Positions 24,562-31,592 of a DNA stretch of 64,000 nt are shown piece by piece. The first letter of the stretch is position 1; every line of letters begins with the position of its first letter. The DNA is from Neomicrococcus aestuarii (GTDB taxonomy: Bacteria; Actinomycetota; Actinomycetes; Actinomycetales; Micrococcaceae), in NCBI RefSeq assembly GCF_014201135.1, contig NZ_JACHDR010000001.1, positions 2,294,001 to 2,358,000 on the forward strand, written 5' to 3'. Below the pieces are notes generated by a model. The model was not told where the DNA came from and did not search any database. It saw only the letters and a list, made by a program, of their open reading frames with translations. Both the position numbers and the translations under genes were made by a program.

Positions 24562-25766
24562 AGGATCTACTGAACAAGCCAGTCGCGCCGGGCGCTCCAA
24601 AGGGTGTGCAGATTCCGACGTTCACCAAGGCGTGGGAGAAGCGCAAGGAGACTGTAGACGGCGGGTATTCGCTCACGTCGTCAATCCTCCCCGCCGACGC
24701 TGATGACATTGACTCGATCCTCATTGAGCATGACTTTGATCCGAAAGTGTGGATGCTCAAACCTGGTACCGGCGCGAAGTCCACACACTGGGACGGATTG
24801 CGGCGAACCAAGGACGAAAGCGGCGACGTCATTGTTGAGTCAGTGCCGCTAAAGTCGGTGCGCATCGAGGTGGTGCCACGCGGTCAGTCCGTGGACATGG
24901 ACGAGATCATCGCGGCAATCACGGCGCAACCTCCTACTAAGAAGCGCGGCACGAAAAAGGGTGGGGCGTTCGTGTTCGCTATCGCCGACTGGCAGGTGGG
25001 CAAGTCTGAAAACCCGCTCGTGGATCTGGCAACACGCATCAACGGCATCGTGGATGACGTAGTGCATGACTTCAAGCGCTCCGGTCGTCCGTGGGTGCAT
25101 ATCGCATTCCTTGGCGATGAACTTGAGGGCGTCGTCTCACAAGGTGGCAAGAACATGTGGCGCACTCCGATCACGATCACCGAGCAAACGCGCATCGTGA
25201 GACGAACCATGCTGGAAATCATCGACCGATTCGTGGATGCGGGTGCTCAGAAGGTCACCGTTGTCGCCGTCCCATCGAATCACGGTCAAGCAATGCGCGA
25301 ACCTGTGGGCACGCGCTCAGATGACGACTGGAGCGTGGAGTCGCTGATCGCGGTAGATGACTCGCTGCGGATGAACCGGAAGCGCTACAGGCATGTTCAG
25401 TGCTTTGTACCCGGCAATGATCACGCGGATGTCGTTGTGGAAGTTGGCGGGCTGGTGATCGGTCACGCGCACGGGCATCTCATTCAGGGCTTCCCAAGTG
25501 GTGATCGCGTCATGGCGTGGATAGCTCGCAACAAGCTCGCCAACAATCCAGTCGGTCACGTGAGACTTCTGCTCACGGGGCACGGCCACCACTTCCAAGT
25601 CTTTGAGCGCTCCGGGGTGATCTGGTGCATGGCTCCGAGCATGGAAGCGGAATCAGTCTGGTGGAAGCACCGAACCGGTGACATTGGCTCACCTGGTGTC
25701 GTCATCGCGGAAATTGAAGATGGACAGATCATCTACCTCACCAAGCGCGCTGCTATCGCGGCGTAA
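24549..25766 (+). CDS. Calcineurin-like metallophosphoesterase
   Basis: 405 residues. After a variable N-terminus of 135 residues, metal ligands appear in order: FAIADWQVGK (Asp147), FLGDELEG (Gly189-Asp190), VPSNHGQ (Asn244-His245), IGHAHGH (about 309) and LLTGHGHHF (about 347). This is the classic D...GD...GNH-like...GHxH pattern. Such phage enzymes may trim DNA ends or act on nucleotides; the substrate is unknown. It ends the replication operon before a terminator. Confidence 0.75.
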   Translation: MGALEDLLNKPVAPGAPKGVQIPTFTKAWEKRKETVDGGYSLTSSILPADADDIDSILIEHDFDPKVWMLKPGTGAKSTHWDGLRRTKDESGDVIVESVPLKSVRIEVVPRGQSVDMDEIIAAITAQPPTKKRGTKKGGAFVFAIADWQVGKSENPLVDLATRINGIVDDVVHDFKRSGRPWVHIAFLGDELEGVVSQGGKNMWRTPITITEQTRIVRRTMLEIIDRFVDAGAQKVTVVAVPSNHGQAMREPVGTRSDDDWSVESLIAVDDSLRMNRKRYRHVQCFVPGNDHADVVVEVGGLVIGHAHGHLIQGFPSGDRVMAWIARNKLANNPVGHVRLLLTGHGHHFQVFERSGVIWCMAPSMEAESVWWKHRTGDIGSPGVVIAEIEDGQIIYLTKRAAIAA

Positions 25767-25824
25767 CCCGCGCTCTAAGACGCGCAAACCACTAAGGCGG
25801 GTAAATACTCGCCGGAATAATCCC

Positions 25825-25856
25825 AGCCCCTTAGAAGCGCTTTGAGGGGCTTTGTT
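25825..25856 (+). terminator. Terminator after replication module
   Basis: AGCCCCT/AGGGGCT stem (25825-25831, 25845-25851) followed by TTGTTGT. The stem is good but the T-tract is weak. Confidence 0.5.
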
Positions 25857-25871
25857 GTGAAAGGAACGGAA

Positions 25872-26384
25872 ATGTTTACGGAAGAAGAAGTGAAGGCTGT
25901 AGCCGAGGAAATTGGCTTTGGTAAATGGGAACTCTATTCAACTGCGGCGCGAGAGCGTTACATCAAGCTCGCCAACGCCCTCCCAGCCAAGCGCGAGGGT
26001 GAGCCGATTAGCTGGGAGGACGTGCGCGAGGGGGATGAGATTGAGGTGACATGGAATGTCAATGGAGTGCGCAAGGTGTACGCCGGAATCGTGGGTCACA
26101 TCAGCAGCTCCGGGAGCTTTTACACGGAGCAAGGTGGATATATCGGCTACCGCGAAGAAGAGTCAACCTTCCGCATCCTCCACCGTCCAGCGCCGCAACT
26201 GCCTACCGAAGCCCCTGCCGTGATCCTCGCTACGGAAGTGCGCGGAGTGAAGGGCGAGTGGTGGCTGACGTTGAATGACTATGAAGCATGGGTTGGTTCC
26301 ATGCGGATTAACGGATGGGAATCTCACTATGCCGAGCACATCACCGCATGGAAGCCCGCCGATTTCGTGGTGCGTGAGTCATGA
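25872..26384 (+). CDS. Orphan phage protein, LPTEPGS family copy 3
   Basis: 170 residues. An extra N-terminal segment (FTEEEVKAVAEEIGFGKWEL) precedes the shared domain: SWEDVREGDEIEVTW, FRILHRPAPQLPTEAPAVIL, VRGVKGEWWLTL and HITAWKPADFVV. The resemblance to copies 1 and 2 (15,331 and 15,741) covers the whole domain. Copies 2 and 3 share the TKVRGVEGKW/TEVRGVKGEW step. Function unknown. Confidence 0.65.
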   Translation: MFTEEEVKAVAEEIGFGKWELYSTAARERYIKLANALPAKREGEPISWEDVREGDEIEVTWNVNGVRKVYAGIVGHISSSGSFYTEQGGYIGYREEESTFRILHRPAPQLPTEAPAVILATEVRGVKGEWWLTLNDYEAWVGSMRINGWESHYAEHITAWKPADFVVRES

Positions 26385-26572
26385 AGCCCACCATCATCGC
26401 GGCAACCATCGTCGCTATCGGTTACGTGATCTTGCGTGCCGATCAGCGCCGCAATGACCACTCGGACCGGCTCACGATCCTGCGCAACTCCTACGCGACA
26501 TGGAAGCCGGAACAGGACGGCATCAGACAACTACAACGAATCGCCATTGCGCGAGTAAGGAGCGGGGCATGA
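26381..26572 (+). CDS. Small membrane-anchored phage protein
   Basis: 63 residues with one N-terminal helix (PTIIAATIVAIGYVILRADQ) then a basic soluble tail. ATGA overlap with the previous gene. Confidence 0.5.
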   Translation: MKPTIIAATIVAIGYVILRADQRRNDHSDRLTILRNSYATWKPEQDGIRQLQRIAIARVRSGA

Positions 26573-26958
26573 GCCTCGAAGAACTGAAAGCACTGTGCGA
26601 GAAAGCAACGCCGGGGCCGTGGGCTGCATGGCTTGATCAGGACGGCGCCGAACACATGAACAACATGCTCATGGTGGGGAACGCTGAAGCGGTCATCCCT
26701 AATGGGGAGCTATCCATTGAGGGGGTGGATGTGAACCCTGTGGCGCATACATACACGCCGGAGGATCGGAAGTTTATCATCGCCGCACGAACCGCGCTCC
26801 CGAAGCTCACTGCTGCGGTGGAAGCTGTGCGCGAGATTACCAAAGGCGACCTTCCGCCAGAGGGCTTCGACAGCTACGCGGAGGGGTTCGGAGTCGGCCA
26901 AGACATTCTTGCGCAAAAAATTGACGAGGCAATCAACAACGCTTTGGAGGAATCATGA
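26569..26958 (+). CDS. Ea22-like phage early protein
   Basis: 129 residues. SLEELKALCEKATPGPWAAW at the start and KFIIAARTALPKLTAAVEAV are the pattern shared by many accessory early proteins of tailed phages (Ea22-like). Function unknown. ATGA overlap upstream, GGAGGAATC at its end begins the next gene. Confidence 0.7.
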   Translation: MSLEELKALCEKATPGPWAAWLDQDGAEHMNNMLMVGNAEAVIPNGELSIEGVDVNPVAHTYTPEDRKFIIAARTALPKLTAAVEAVREITKGDLPPEGFDSYAEGFGVGQDILAQKIDEAINNALEES

Positions 26959-27245
26959 GCGACATCGAACTGCCATACATCGTGCACTCCGGGGGCCGGA
27001 GTGATCTGGAACTAAAAAGGAACGGGTATGGCGAATTCCCGAACGGCTACGAACTCACACCATACGGCCTCGCAACAGTCGCCACATGGATGCAACAAAA
27101 CCAAAACCAAGACCCCGAAGAATGCAACACCTGCACCACAATCGCAGCAGGCGGACACCCCGACTACTGCCCCTACCACAAAGGCATCATCACCGGAATA
27201 AACCACGCAATCACGCAAATGAAAAACCTATTGGAGGAATTATGA
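26955..27245 (+). CDS. Phage hypothetical protein
   Basis: 96 residues after TTGGAGGAATC. Contains DPEECNTCTTIAAGGHPDYC + PYH, a possible Cys/His metal site, and an amphipathic end. Codons in the second half are unusually rich in AAA/CAA/ACA compared with neighbours. Confidence 0.55.
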   Translation: MSDIELPYIVHSGGRSDLELKRNGYGEFPNGYELTPYGLATVATWMQQNQNQDPEECNTCTTIAAGGHPDYCPYHKGIITGINHAITQMKNLLEEL

Positions 27246-27613
27246 GCGAACGCATTTATGACCTAGGCGAGCAAGATTTGGCCAGCCTTCTGATCGGTAA
27301 AACCATTACCGAAATCAATGAAGAAACCCGAGAAATTACATTGAGTGACCGGACGGTGCTTCAACTTGAGGATGTTCAAGATTGCTGTGCCTACTTCGAC
27401 GGAATCCTCAAGAAGATAGACCTCACCGAGAATGCCATAACCGCGGTGCAGTATAAAAACCTTGGCGAAGACGAGTATGACGAGCACTGGGAGCTAACCG
27501 TCCTATCCGTGGATAAAGCTGTGTGCGCTATAGAAATCGACGGCAACTCGACTAGCGGATACTACTGCCACTCAATCGCGCTAATCATCAAGAAGCCTAC
27601 GGAGGAATCATGA
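27242..27613 (+). CDS. Phage hypothetical protein (DUF7448-like)
   Basis: 123 residues: SLLIGKTITEINEETREITL, QLEDVQDCCAYFDGILKKID, DEHWELTVLSVDKAVCAIEI, GYYCHSIALIIKKP. The DCCA and GYYCH pieces with a strand-rich core are common to a widespread phage family of unknown role; the DUF label is from memory and tentative. Confidence 0.6.
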   Translation: MSERIYDLGEQDLASLLIGKTITEINEETREITLSDRTVLQLEDVQDCCAYFDGILKKIDLTENAITAVQYKNLGEDEYDEHWELTVLSVDKAVCAIEIDGNSTSGYYCHSIALIIKKPTEES

Positions 27614-27774
27614 GTGAGCCAACCTGCAACTTGGACATTGTTCCTAGCATTCCTGAGCGCCATGACGCTCCCAGCTTCTTCAAGCGCCTCGATAATGCGG
27701 TTCGCGAGATCGAAGCGATGAAGCTCAAAAGCGAGGCCGAAATGATGAAGCTTCGAAATCTGGAGGAATCATGA
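27610..27774 (+). CDS. Small helical phage protein
   Basis: 54 residues opening MSEPTCNLDIVPSIPERHDA and ending in an amphipathic helix (NAVREIEAMKLKSEAEMMKL). Starts after ACGGAGGAATC. Its first 16 coding bases match those of the next gene exactly. Confidence 0.5.
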   Translation: MSEPTCNLDIVPSIPERHDAPSFFKRLDNAVREIEAMKLKSEAEMMKLRNLEES

Positions 27775-27998
27775 GTGAGCCAACCTACGAAGAATTACTG
27801 ACCCGCAACAACCAACTCGCCCGCCTGATCGTGGGCATGACCGACCGGCTTGAAGGCTCGAAGAAAGAGCTCATGGCGACGGCTTGGATCAACGGCGTGC
27901 GCGCATTGCAGGACATGACGATGGAATCAGAAACGACCGTTGCCCTCTGCCTGGCAACGAATCCATATGCCGAACCAGTCGAGGAGCGTGGACTATGA
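27771..27998 (+). CDS. Phage hypothetical protein
   Basis: 75 residues, opening MSEPTYEELLTRNNQLARLI; coiled-coil start, then LMATAWINGVRALQDMTMES. Start identical in context to the gene before it. Unrecognised. Confidence 0.5.
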   Translation: MSEPTYEELLTRNNQLARLIVGMTDRLEGSKKELMATAWINGVRALQDMTMESETTVALCLATNPYAEPVEERGL

Positions 27999-28249
27999 AT
28001 AAGCACTATGACAATGCATTGAAGATCATTGAAACAGCCGGGGAAAATTTCATCCAGGACGAGGGGTGGACTGAGACAACGGCAATGATGGCAACCATTG
28101 ACGCCAACACGCACGCCAGCCTCGCTCTCGCCTACGAGCAACGCACGGCGAACCTACTGCACGCGCTAGAAATTTCAGCACGATCACAGGGGACGTTTGA
28201 CCGCGAAGAGCTAAAGCTTCAAGTCGAAGAAAGGCTGGATCTGAAATGA
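27995..28249 (+). CDS. Phage hypothetical protein
   Basis: 84 residues, ATGA overlap, helical: KHYDNALKIIETAGENFIQD and ASLALAYEQRTANLLHALEI. Unrecognised. Confidence 0.5.
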   Translation: MNKHYDNALKIIETAGENFIQDEGWTETTAMMATIDANTHASLALAYEQRTANLLHALEISARSQGTFDREELKLQVEERLDLK

Positions 28250-28434
28250 GCGCACCAAATAAGTGGGAAATTGTATCAACGCCACCACCTCGCCACGATT
28301 GCGAACTTCCGCCTGCTGAGAATTTCCAAGTGGGCACAGTGATCAAATGCACGGTTTGCAACAAGAAGCATGTGTGCCGTGAGTGGCGCGAAGGGCGCGA
28401 AGACGGTGTTCATTGGCTGCGTGTATCGGAATGA
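28246..28434 (+). CDS. Small zinc-finger-like phage protein
   Basis: 62 residues. HDCELPPAENFQVGTVIKCT then VCNKKHVC gives Cys-x2-Cys plus His/Cys ligands, ending in EWREGREDGVHWLRVSE. Resembles zinc-ribbon orphans common in actinophages. Confidence 0.55.
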   Translation: MSAPNKWEIVSTPPPRHDCELPPAENFQVGTVIKCTVCNKKHVCREWREGREDGVHWLRVSE

Positions 28435-28601
28435 GAATCTATGACGCTATTTGCGCGCTGATTGAGGCCAAGGCGGTAAGTCTTGCCTGTGAATGTGAAC
28501 CACAAAAGGAAGGCGCGACGAGCACTGCCGAGGCTTACCGGATGGGGTTCCATGCGTACCCAGAAATGCGCATCGGAGCAGAGAGGCGCGGAAATGACTA
28601 A
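28431..28601 (+). CDS. Small phage protein
   Basis: 56 residues (MRIYDAICALIEAKAVSLAC start), ATGA overlap, ends inside the next gene. Unrecognised. Confidence 0.4.
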   Translation: MRIYDAICALIEAKAVSLACECEPQKEGATSTAEAYRMGFHAYPEMRIGAERRGND

Positions 28602-28722
28602 GCACTACGGACGCTACGAACCAGGAGCTTGGAGTAAGCGTTACCGAATCTGCCTAGTGTGCGGAAAAGTCTTTCGGGGCTACGGCATGAAGCCGATCAT
28701 CAAGAAGGGCGGCAAGCCATGA
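28594..28722 (+). CDS. Very small basic phage protein
   Basis: 42 residues (HYGRYEPGAWSKRYRICLVC then GKVFRGYGMKPIIKKGGKP), strongly basic, one CxxC-like pair. Overlaps both neighbours. Confidence 0.4.
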   Translation: MTKHYGRYEPGAWSKRYRICLVCGKVFRGYGMKPIIKKGGKP

Positions 28723-28946
28723 GCGAGCCAACTAAGGATCCGTTTGTGATTCAACAGCGGCTGATCGTGGGCGTGACTAAGCCCCGCATCTACTGGAGCG
28801 CGCTGGATTCCATGTGGCGCGTCGAGATTCGCACGAGCCGATACATGCTGCACCGGCGACCATTCCAAGACTGGCACGACGCACTGCAATTCGCACTAGA
28901 TCCGAAAGGGTCTTTTTTTATGACCAATTACGGAGGTAGACCATGA
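28719..28946 (+). CDS. Phage hypothetical protein containing a terminator
   Basis: 75 residues. RIYWSALDSMWRVEIRTSRY and DWHDALQFALDPKGSFFM. The mini-terminator at 28,899 lies inside its last codons, so the reading after FALDPKGS may rarely be transcribed; alternatively the gene simply tolerates it. Confidence 0.5.
   Translation: MSEPTKDPFVIQQRLIVGVTKPRIYWSALDSMWRVEIRTSRYMLHRRPFQDWHDALQFALDPKGSFFMTNYGGRP
28899..28919 (+). terminator. Mini-terminator inside a gene end
   Basis: GATCC/GGGTC stem (one T-G), GAAA tetraloop, seven T then ATGACC. The GAAA loop makes the short stem unusually stable. Confidence 0.5.
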
Positions 28947-29149
28947 CCGAGTTTCTAGCTGCAATCGGGATCCTGTTGCTGATCATCCTCCCCGCGTGGA
29001 CGTTCGCGCTGTGGAGGGAGCGGCAAGACCTGGATCAAGAATGGCGCGCACTCACCGACGAAATGGTGGCGCACGACATGAGGGTTAGACGCGAAACGGC
29101 CGAGCTGACTGCGCGACGGTTGGCGTTGTCGAGGATGGGGGAGTTGTGA
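28943..29149 (+). CDS. Small membrane protein with coiled tail
   Basis: 68 residues: TM helix (FLAAIGILLLIILPAWTFAL) then a charged helix (WRALTDEMVAHDMRVRRETA). Preceded by GGAGG. Not recognised. Confidence 0.55.
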   Translation: MTEFLAAIGILLLIILPAWTFALWRERQDLDQEWRALTDEMVAHDMRVRRETAELTARRLALSRMGEL

Positions 29150-29751
29150 GCGAGAAATTCGTTTACGAACAAGAATGCACGGGTGGCGGTTGTGACAAAC
29201 CGACCACCCATTATCTTTGCGGCGACTGCACAACATCACTCGCCAAAACCATGAGCGACATCCCGCGTCTAATCGAAGTCCTCAAGCTCATAAGTACAAA
29301 CATTGAGAAGGCTTTCACCCAGAAAGCAGCACGTGGTGGTGGAGGTGGCAAAGCAGGATCAAAACCACCAATGAACCTGAACGCCTACCAACTCGCACTC
29401 AACCTCAACATGGCGCTCGCGTACACGCCACACCAATACGCCACGCATCAAGACGGCGCATGGTCAAAGCAGTACATCGAAAGTCAAGCCAAGGCCGCCA
29501 AGCTACTCGTAGACGGCGAGCCAGAAGTGACGCGCACCGAATGGGAAACACGCCTCAAACTCCAAGGCGTCCAACCAATGCCAGCGCGACACCTCATCCC
29601 CTGGTTCAAAGAAAAACTAGGAGTCACCATCCACGCTGGAACGCTACGCCAATGGGTGTTCCTAAAAAAGATCCAGAAGATCGAAACAGGCGGGCATCCT
29701 GCATACGACCCAGTAGAAGTTCTCAAGGAATACGAAAGGAGCAAACGATGA
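29146..29751 (+). CDS. Phage zinc-finger/HTH protein
   Basis: 201 residues. N-terminal zinc ligands in CTGGGCDKPTTHYLCGDCTT, then a helical segment, a poly-Gly linker (RGGGGGKAG), a central helical part, and a C-terminal winged HTH (LIPWFKEKLGVTIHAGTLRQ + WVFLKK, then HPAYDPVEVLKEYERSKR). This layout is common in actinophages near the early/late border. Likely a DNA-binding regulator; no direct evidence. Confidence 0.6.
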   Translation: MSEKFVYEQECTGGGCDKPTTHYLCGDCTTSLAKTMSDIPRLIEVLKLISTNIEKAFTQKAARGGGGGKAGSKPPMNLNAYQLALNLNMALAYTPHQYATHQDGAWSKQYIESQAKAAKLLVDGEPEVTRTEWETRLKLQGVQPMPARHLIPWFKEKLGVTIHAGTLRQWVFLKKIQKIETGGHPAYDPVEVLKEYERSKR

Positions 29752-30260
29752 GTAACCAAAGGTCCCGCCACGTGCGCAACTTCGGCGGAGCAAGAGGCGG
29801 TGTTGTATATGGTCGAACTGACACCGAAGCAACATGCTGCATACCTCACTGTGAACGCAAGGCGCACGCCACACAACACATGCCACTATGTGAGCGCCAC
29901 CTCGCTAAAGCATGGGCAGAGTTCGAGGTCTTGCATGGTGCCGAAGTTGAGAACGCAAAAGACGAGCGAGCCGACTTCGGTGACCCGAATCTTCCGGGTG
30001 TCGTCTACTTCGTTCGCGTAATGGACATGTTGAAGATCGGCTGGACGTCGAACCTAAGAGGGAGGATCAGCACACTTCAAGCGGATGCCCTGCTGCATTT
30101 CCAGCAAGGAACTCGCAAGGACGAAGCCGCCTACCATAAACAATTCCGTGAACATCTTGTAGCTGGCCGAGAATGGTTTAGCTACAACGAGCAGACGGAG
30201 AACATGGTTATGGAAATTCGTGGCCCATCAAGGTATGCAAGCGGACCAATTTACTGTTAG
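29748..30260 (+). CDS. GIY-YIG/MUG113-type nuclease-domain protein
   Basis: 170 residues. A Cys/His block near the start (CCIPHCERKAHATQHMPLCE) precedes the domain: GVVYFVRVMDMLKIGWTSNL, RGRISTLQADALLHF, AYHKQFREHLVAGREWFSYN. GVVYF stands for GIY and LKIG for YIG; Arg and Glu of the fold (RGRI, GREWF) are present. These small phage proteins are presumed nucleases of unknown target. Last gene before a terminator pair. Confidence 0.75.
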   Translation: MSNQRSRHVRNFGGARGGVVYGRTDTEATCCIPHCERKAHATQHMPLCERHLAKAWAEFEVLHGAEVENAKDERADFGDPNLPGVVYFVRVMDMLKIGWTSNLRGRISTLQADALLHFQQGTRKDEAAYHKQFREHLVAGREWFSYNEQTENMVMEIRGPSRYASGPIYC

Positions 30261-30305
30261 AATCGTTATGCGAGGGCGTAATTGACGACCCTACAAAACA
30301 TTTCA

Positions 30306-30328
30306 GATCGCTTCGGCGGTCTTTTTTT
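30306..30328 (+). terminator. Mini-terminator
   Basis: GATCG/CGGTC stem around CTTCGG, then seven T. Directly followed by a second, larger hairpin. Confidence 0.65.
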
Positions 30329-30369
30329 ATGCCCGCGGTGAGTTTCCCTTCCTTTCGCACCGCGGGCAT
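30329..30369 (+). promoter_or_regulatory. 12-bp perfect inverted repeat before tRNA
   Basis: ATGCCCGCGGTG (30329-30340) and CACCGCGGGCAT (30358-30369) are exact complements around a pyrimidine-rich 17-base loop. It ends 5 bases before the tRNA-like sequence and could be a processing or termination structure. Confidence 0.6.
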
Positions 30370-30374
30370 TCCCT

Positions 30375-30445
30375 ATCTCATTGGTGAAGTGGTATCACGG
30401 CGGTCTCCAAAACCGCAGTCCGAAGTTCGATTCTTCGATGATTTG
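30375..30445 (+). tRNA. Phage tRNA-Trp(CCA), imperfect acceptor stem
   Basis: D arm GTGA/TCAC with loop AGTGGTA, anticodon stem GCGGT/ACCGC with loop CTCCAAA (anticodon CCA), variable loop AGTC, T arm CGAAG/CTTCG with TTCGATT. The acceptor ATCTCAT/ATGATTT has mismatches at pairs 2 and 3. CCA is not encoded. It may be a functional phage tRNA or one starting to decay. Confidence 0.7.
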
Positions 30446-30543
30446 CTTACCGAGAGTCCGCAGCTGAATTGACCGCGTGCGCACGACTCCGACCGACCGC
30501 GTACCGGGCGAATAGTACGCGTCAAACTTTCTAGGGCGGTGTC

Positions 30544-30735
30544 ATGAAAGACATTGACCAAGAGACCTGCGATCGTTGCGGTCCGGCTGTGCTTGCTTAT
30601 GCGCGGCTGGGTCTGATCGCGGGGGATCTACATTTCTGCCAACACCATGCTCGCGAGGTTGCGGGTCTGATCGTTGGGCTAGTGGATTGTTACGTGTGGA
30701 GCTTTGCGGGGGATGACCTAAGCGTTGAGCAGTAG
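30544..30735 (+). CDS. Small zinc-binding phage protein (DUF7455-like)
   Basis: 63 residues. TCDRCGPAVLAYARLGLIAG then DLHFCQHHAREV is the CxxC...CxHH ribbon found in many actinophage proteins placed upstream of terminase. The first coding region after the tRNA. The DUF label is from memory. Confidence 0.65.
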   Translation: MKDIDQETCDRCGPAVLAYARLGLIAGDLHFCQHHAREVAGLIVGLVDCYVWSFAGDDLSVEQ

Positions 30736-31074
30736 CTCACGTTGACGTTGCTTGCACGCTTGCACAAACTTCGTTGCCTTAGCTGCATCCTTGCGGTCCA
30801 CCTCAAGAAGCCATGAGAAATCCGGCGAGGTTACCGACAACCAGGATTCGCCGCCGCTCTTCTTTTTGAGTGCCAATGCGAACACGCCAGTCAGTAGCAC
30901 GCGAGATGCCGTTACGCGCTTCGACAGTGCAGCGCCGTCCTCTAGCTCGATCTCAGCGCCGATAAGGGATTGACGACGCTCACCCTTTGGCTTGCTGAGA
31001 TCTTCAATGTCGCCGTTCTTGTACAGCAAGAGCGTGCCGAAGTTATCCGTTGGTCTGTCAGAGAAGATGCCCAT
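30718..31074 (-). CDS. Lone minus-strand protein, PH-like; possible moron
   Basis: 118 residues, opposite to all neighbours. MGIFSDRPTDNFGTLLLYKN, ALSKRVTASRVLLTGVFALA, LKKKSGGESWLSVTSPDFSW and LLEVDRKDAAKATKF resemble bacterial PH/SHOCT-associated small proteins of actinobacteria. Composition is convincing on this strand and poor on the other. Orientation and isolation suggest expression from the lysogen, i.e. a moron; function unknown. Confidence 0.65.
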   Translation of the reverse strand: MGIFSDRPTDNFGTLLLYKNGDIEDLSKPKGERRQSLIGAEIELEDGAALSKRVTASRVLLTGVFALALKKKSGGESWLSVTSPDFSWLLEVDRKDAAKATKFVQACKQRQRELLLNA

Positions 31075-31119
31075 TCGCTAAGTCTTGGCTATCTGGTGGA
31101 TGAATGCAAGGGGTGTTAC

Positions 31120-31416
31120 GTGTCGAGGACTGGAACCGCTAAGTGGAAGCGCGTGCGCAACGAAGCGCTAAAGGAAGCGCTCGAAGTTGGATTATTCAAC
31201 TGTCCACTGTGTCGCGTTCCTCTCGACTGGGAGTACTCGCGCCGACCTAATAGCCCTGAGGTTGACCATGTTATTCCGCACGCAAAAGGCGGTCGAGACT
31301 CGCTTGATAACGTCCGCGTGATCTGTCGCCTGTGCAATCAGAGGCTTGGATCGTCAACGCGCCGCGACACGCCGACAATCGAGGCGATCGAGGTTGAGTC
31401 GTCCGGGATTTGGTGA
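31120..31416 (+). CDS. HNH endonuclease
   Basis: 98 residues from GTG 31120, chosen for AAGGGG 6 bases upstream. VGLFNCPLCRVPLDWEYSRR, then SPEVDHVIPHAKGGRDSLDN and VRVICRLCNQRLGSS: two CxxC pairs around the DH...N...H catalytic core. Phage HNH proteins beside terminase assist cos cleavage; a second candidate for that job follows. Confidence 0.8.
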   Translation: MSRTGTAKWKRVRNEALKEALEVGLFNCPLCRVPLDWEYSRRPNSPEVDHVIPHAKGGRDSLDNVRVICRLCNQRLGSSTRRDTPTIEAIEVESSGIW

Positions 31417-31537
31417 GAAGGAGTGGCAGGTTACCCTCACCCCCCGGCCAATGGTCGCTCCTCTGGCGTAGCTATATATTTTCAGCCGATTCCACAAATG
31501 CCCTATTGGCTAGAAATGTTTTTCCACACATAGAAAC

Positions 31538-31566
31538 GCCCTGACGTTGCGCTAACAACTCAGGGC
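31538..31566 (+). promoter_or_regulatory. Leader hairpin before second HNH gene
   Basis: GCCCTGA/TCAGGGC outer stem, inner GTTG/CAAC, loop CGCTAA, one bulged C. It lies 20 bases before the Shine-Dalgarno (TAGGAG) and resembles the nested hairpin at 22,025, including a GCTA...CAAC inner part. Confidence 0.55.
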
Positions 31567-31592
31567 TTGACCGAACTGATTAGGAGTTCGAT

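Noticed and set aside
20216-30260. Anti-phage defence or toxin-antitoxin island among the small early genes
   Set aside because: No toxin, antitoxin, nuclease-effector or signalling pair is recognisable; small zinc and HTH proteins are ordinary early phage cargo.
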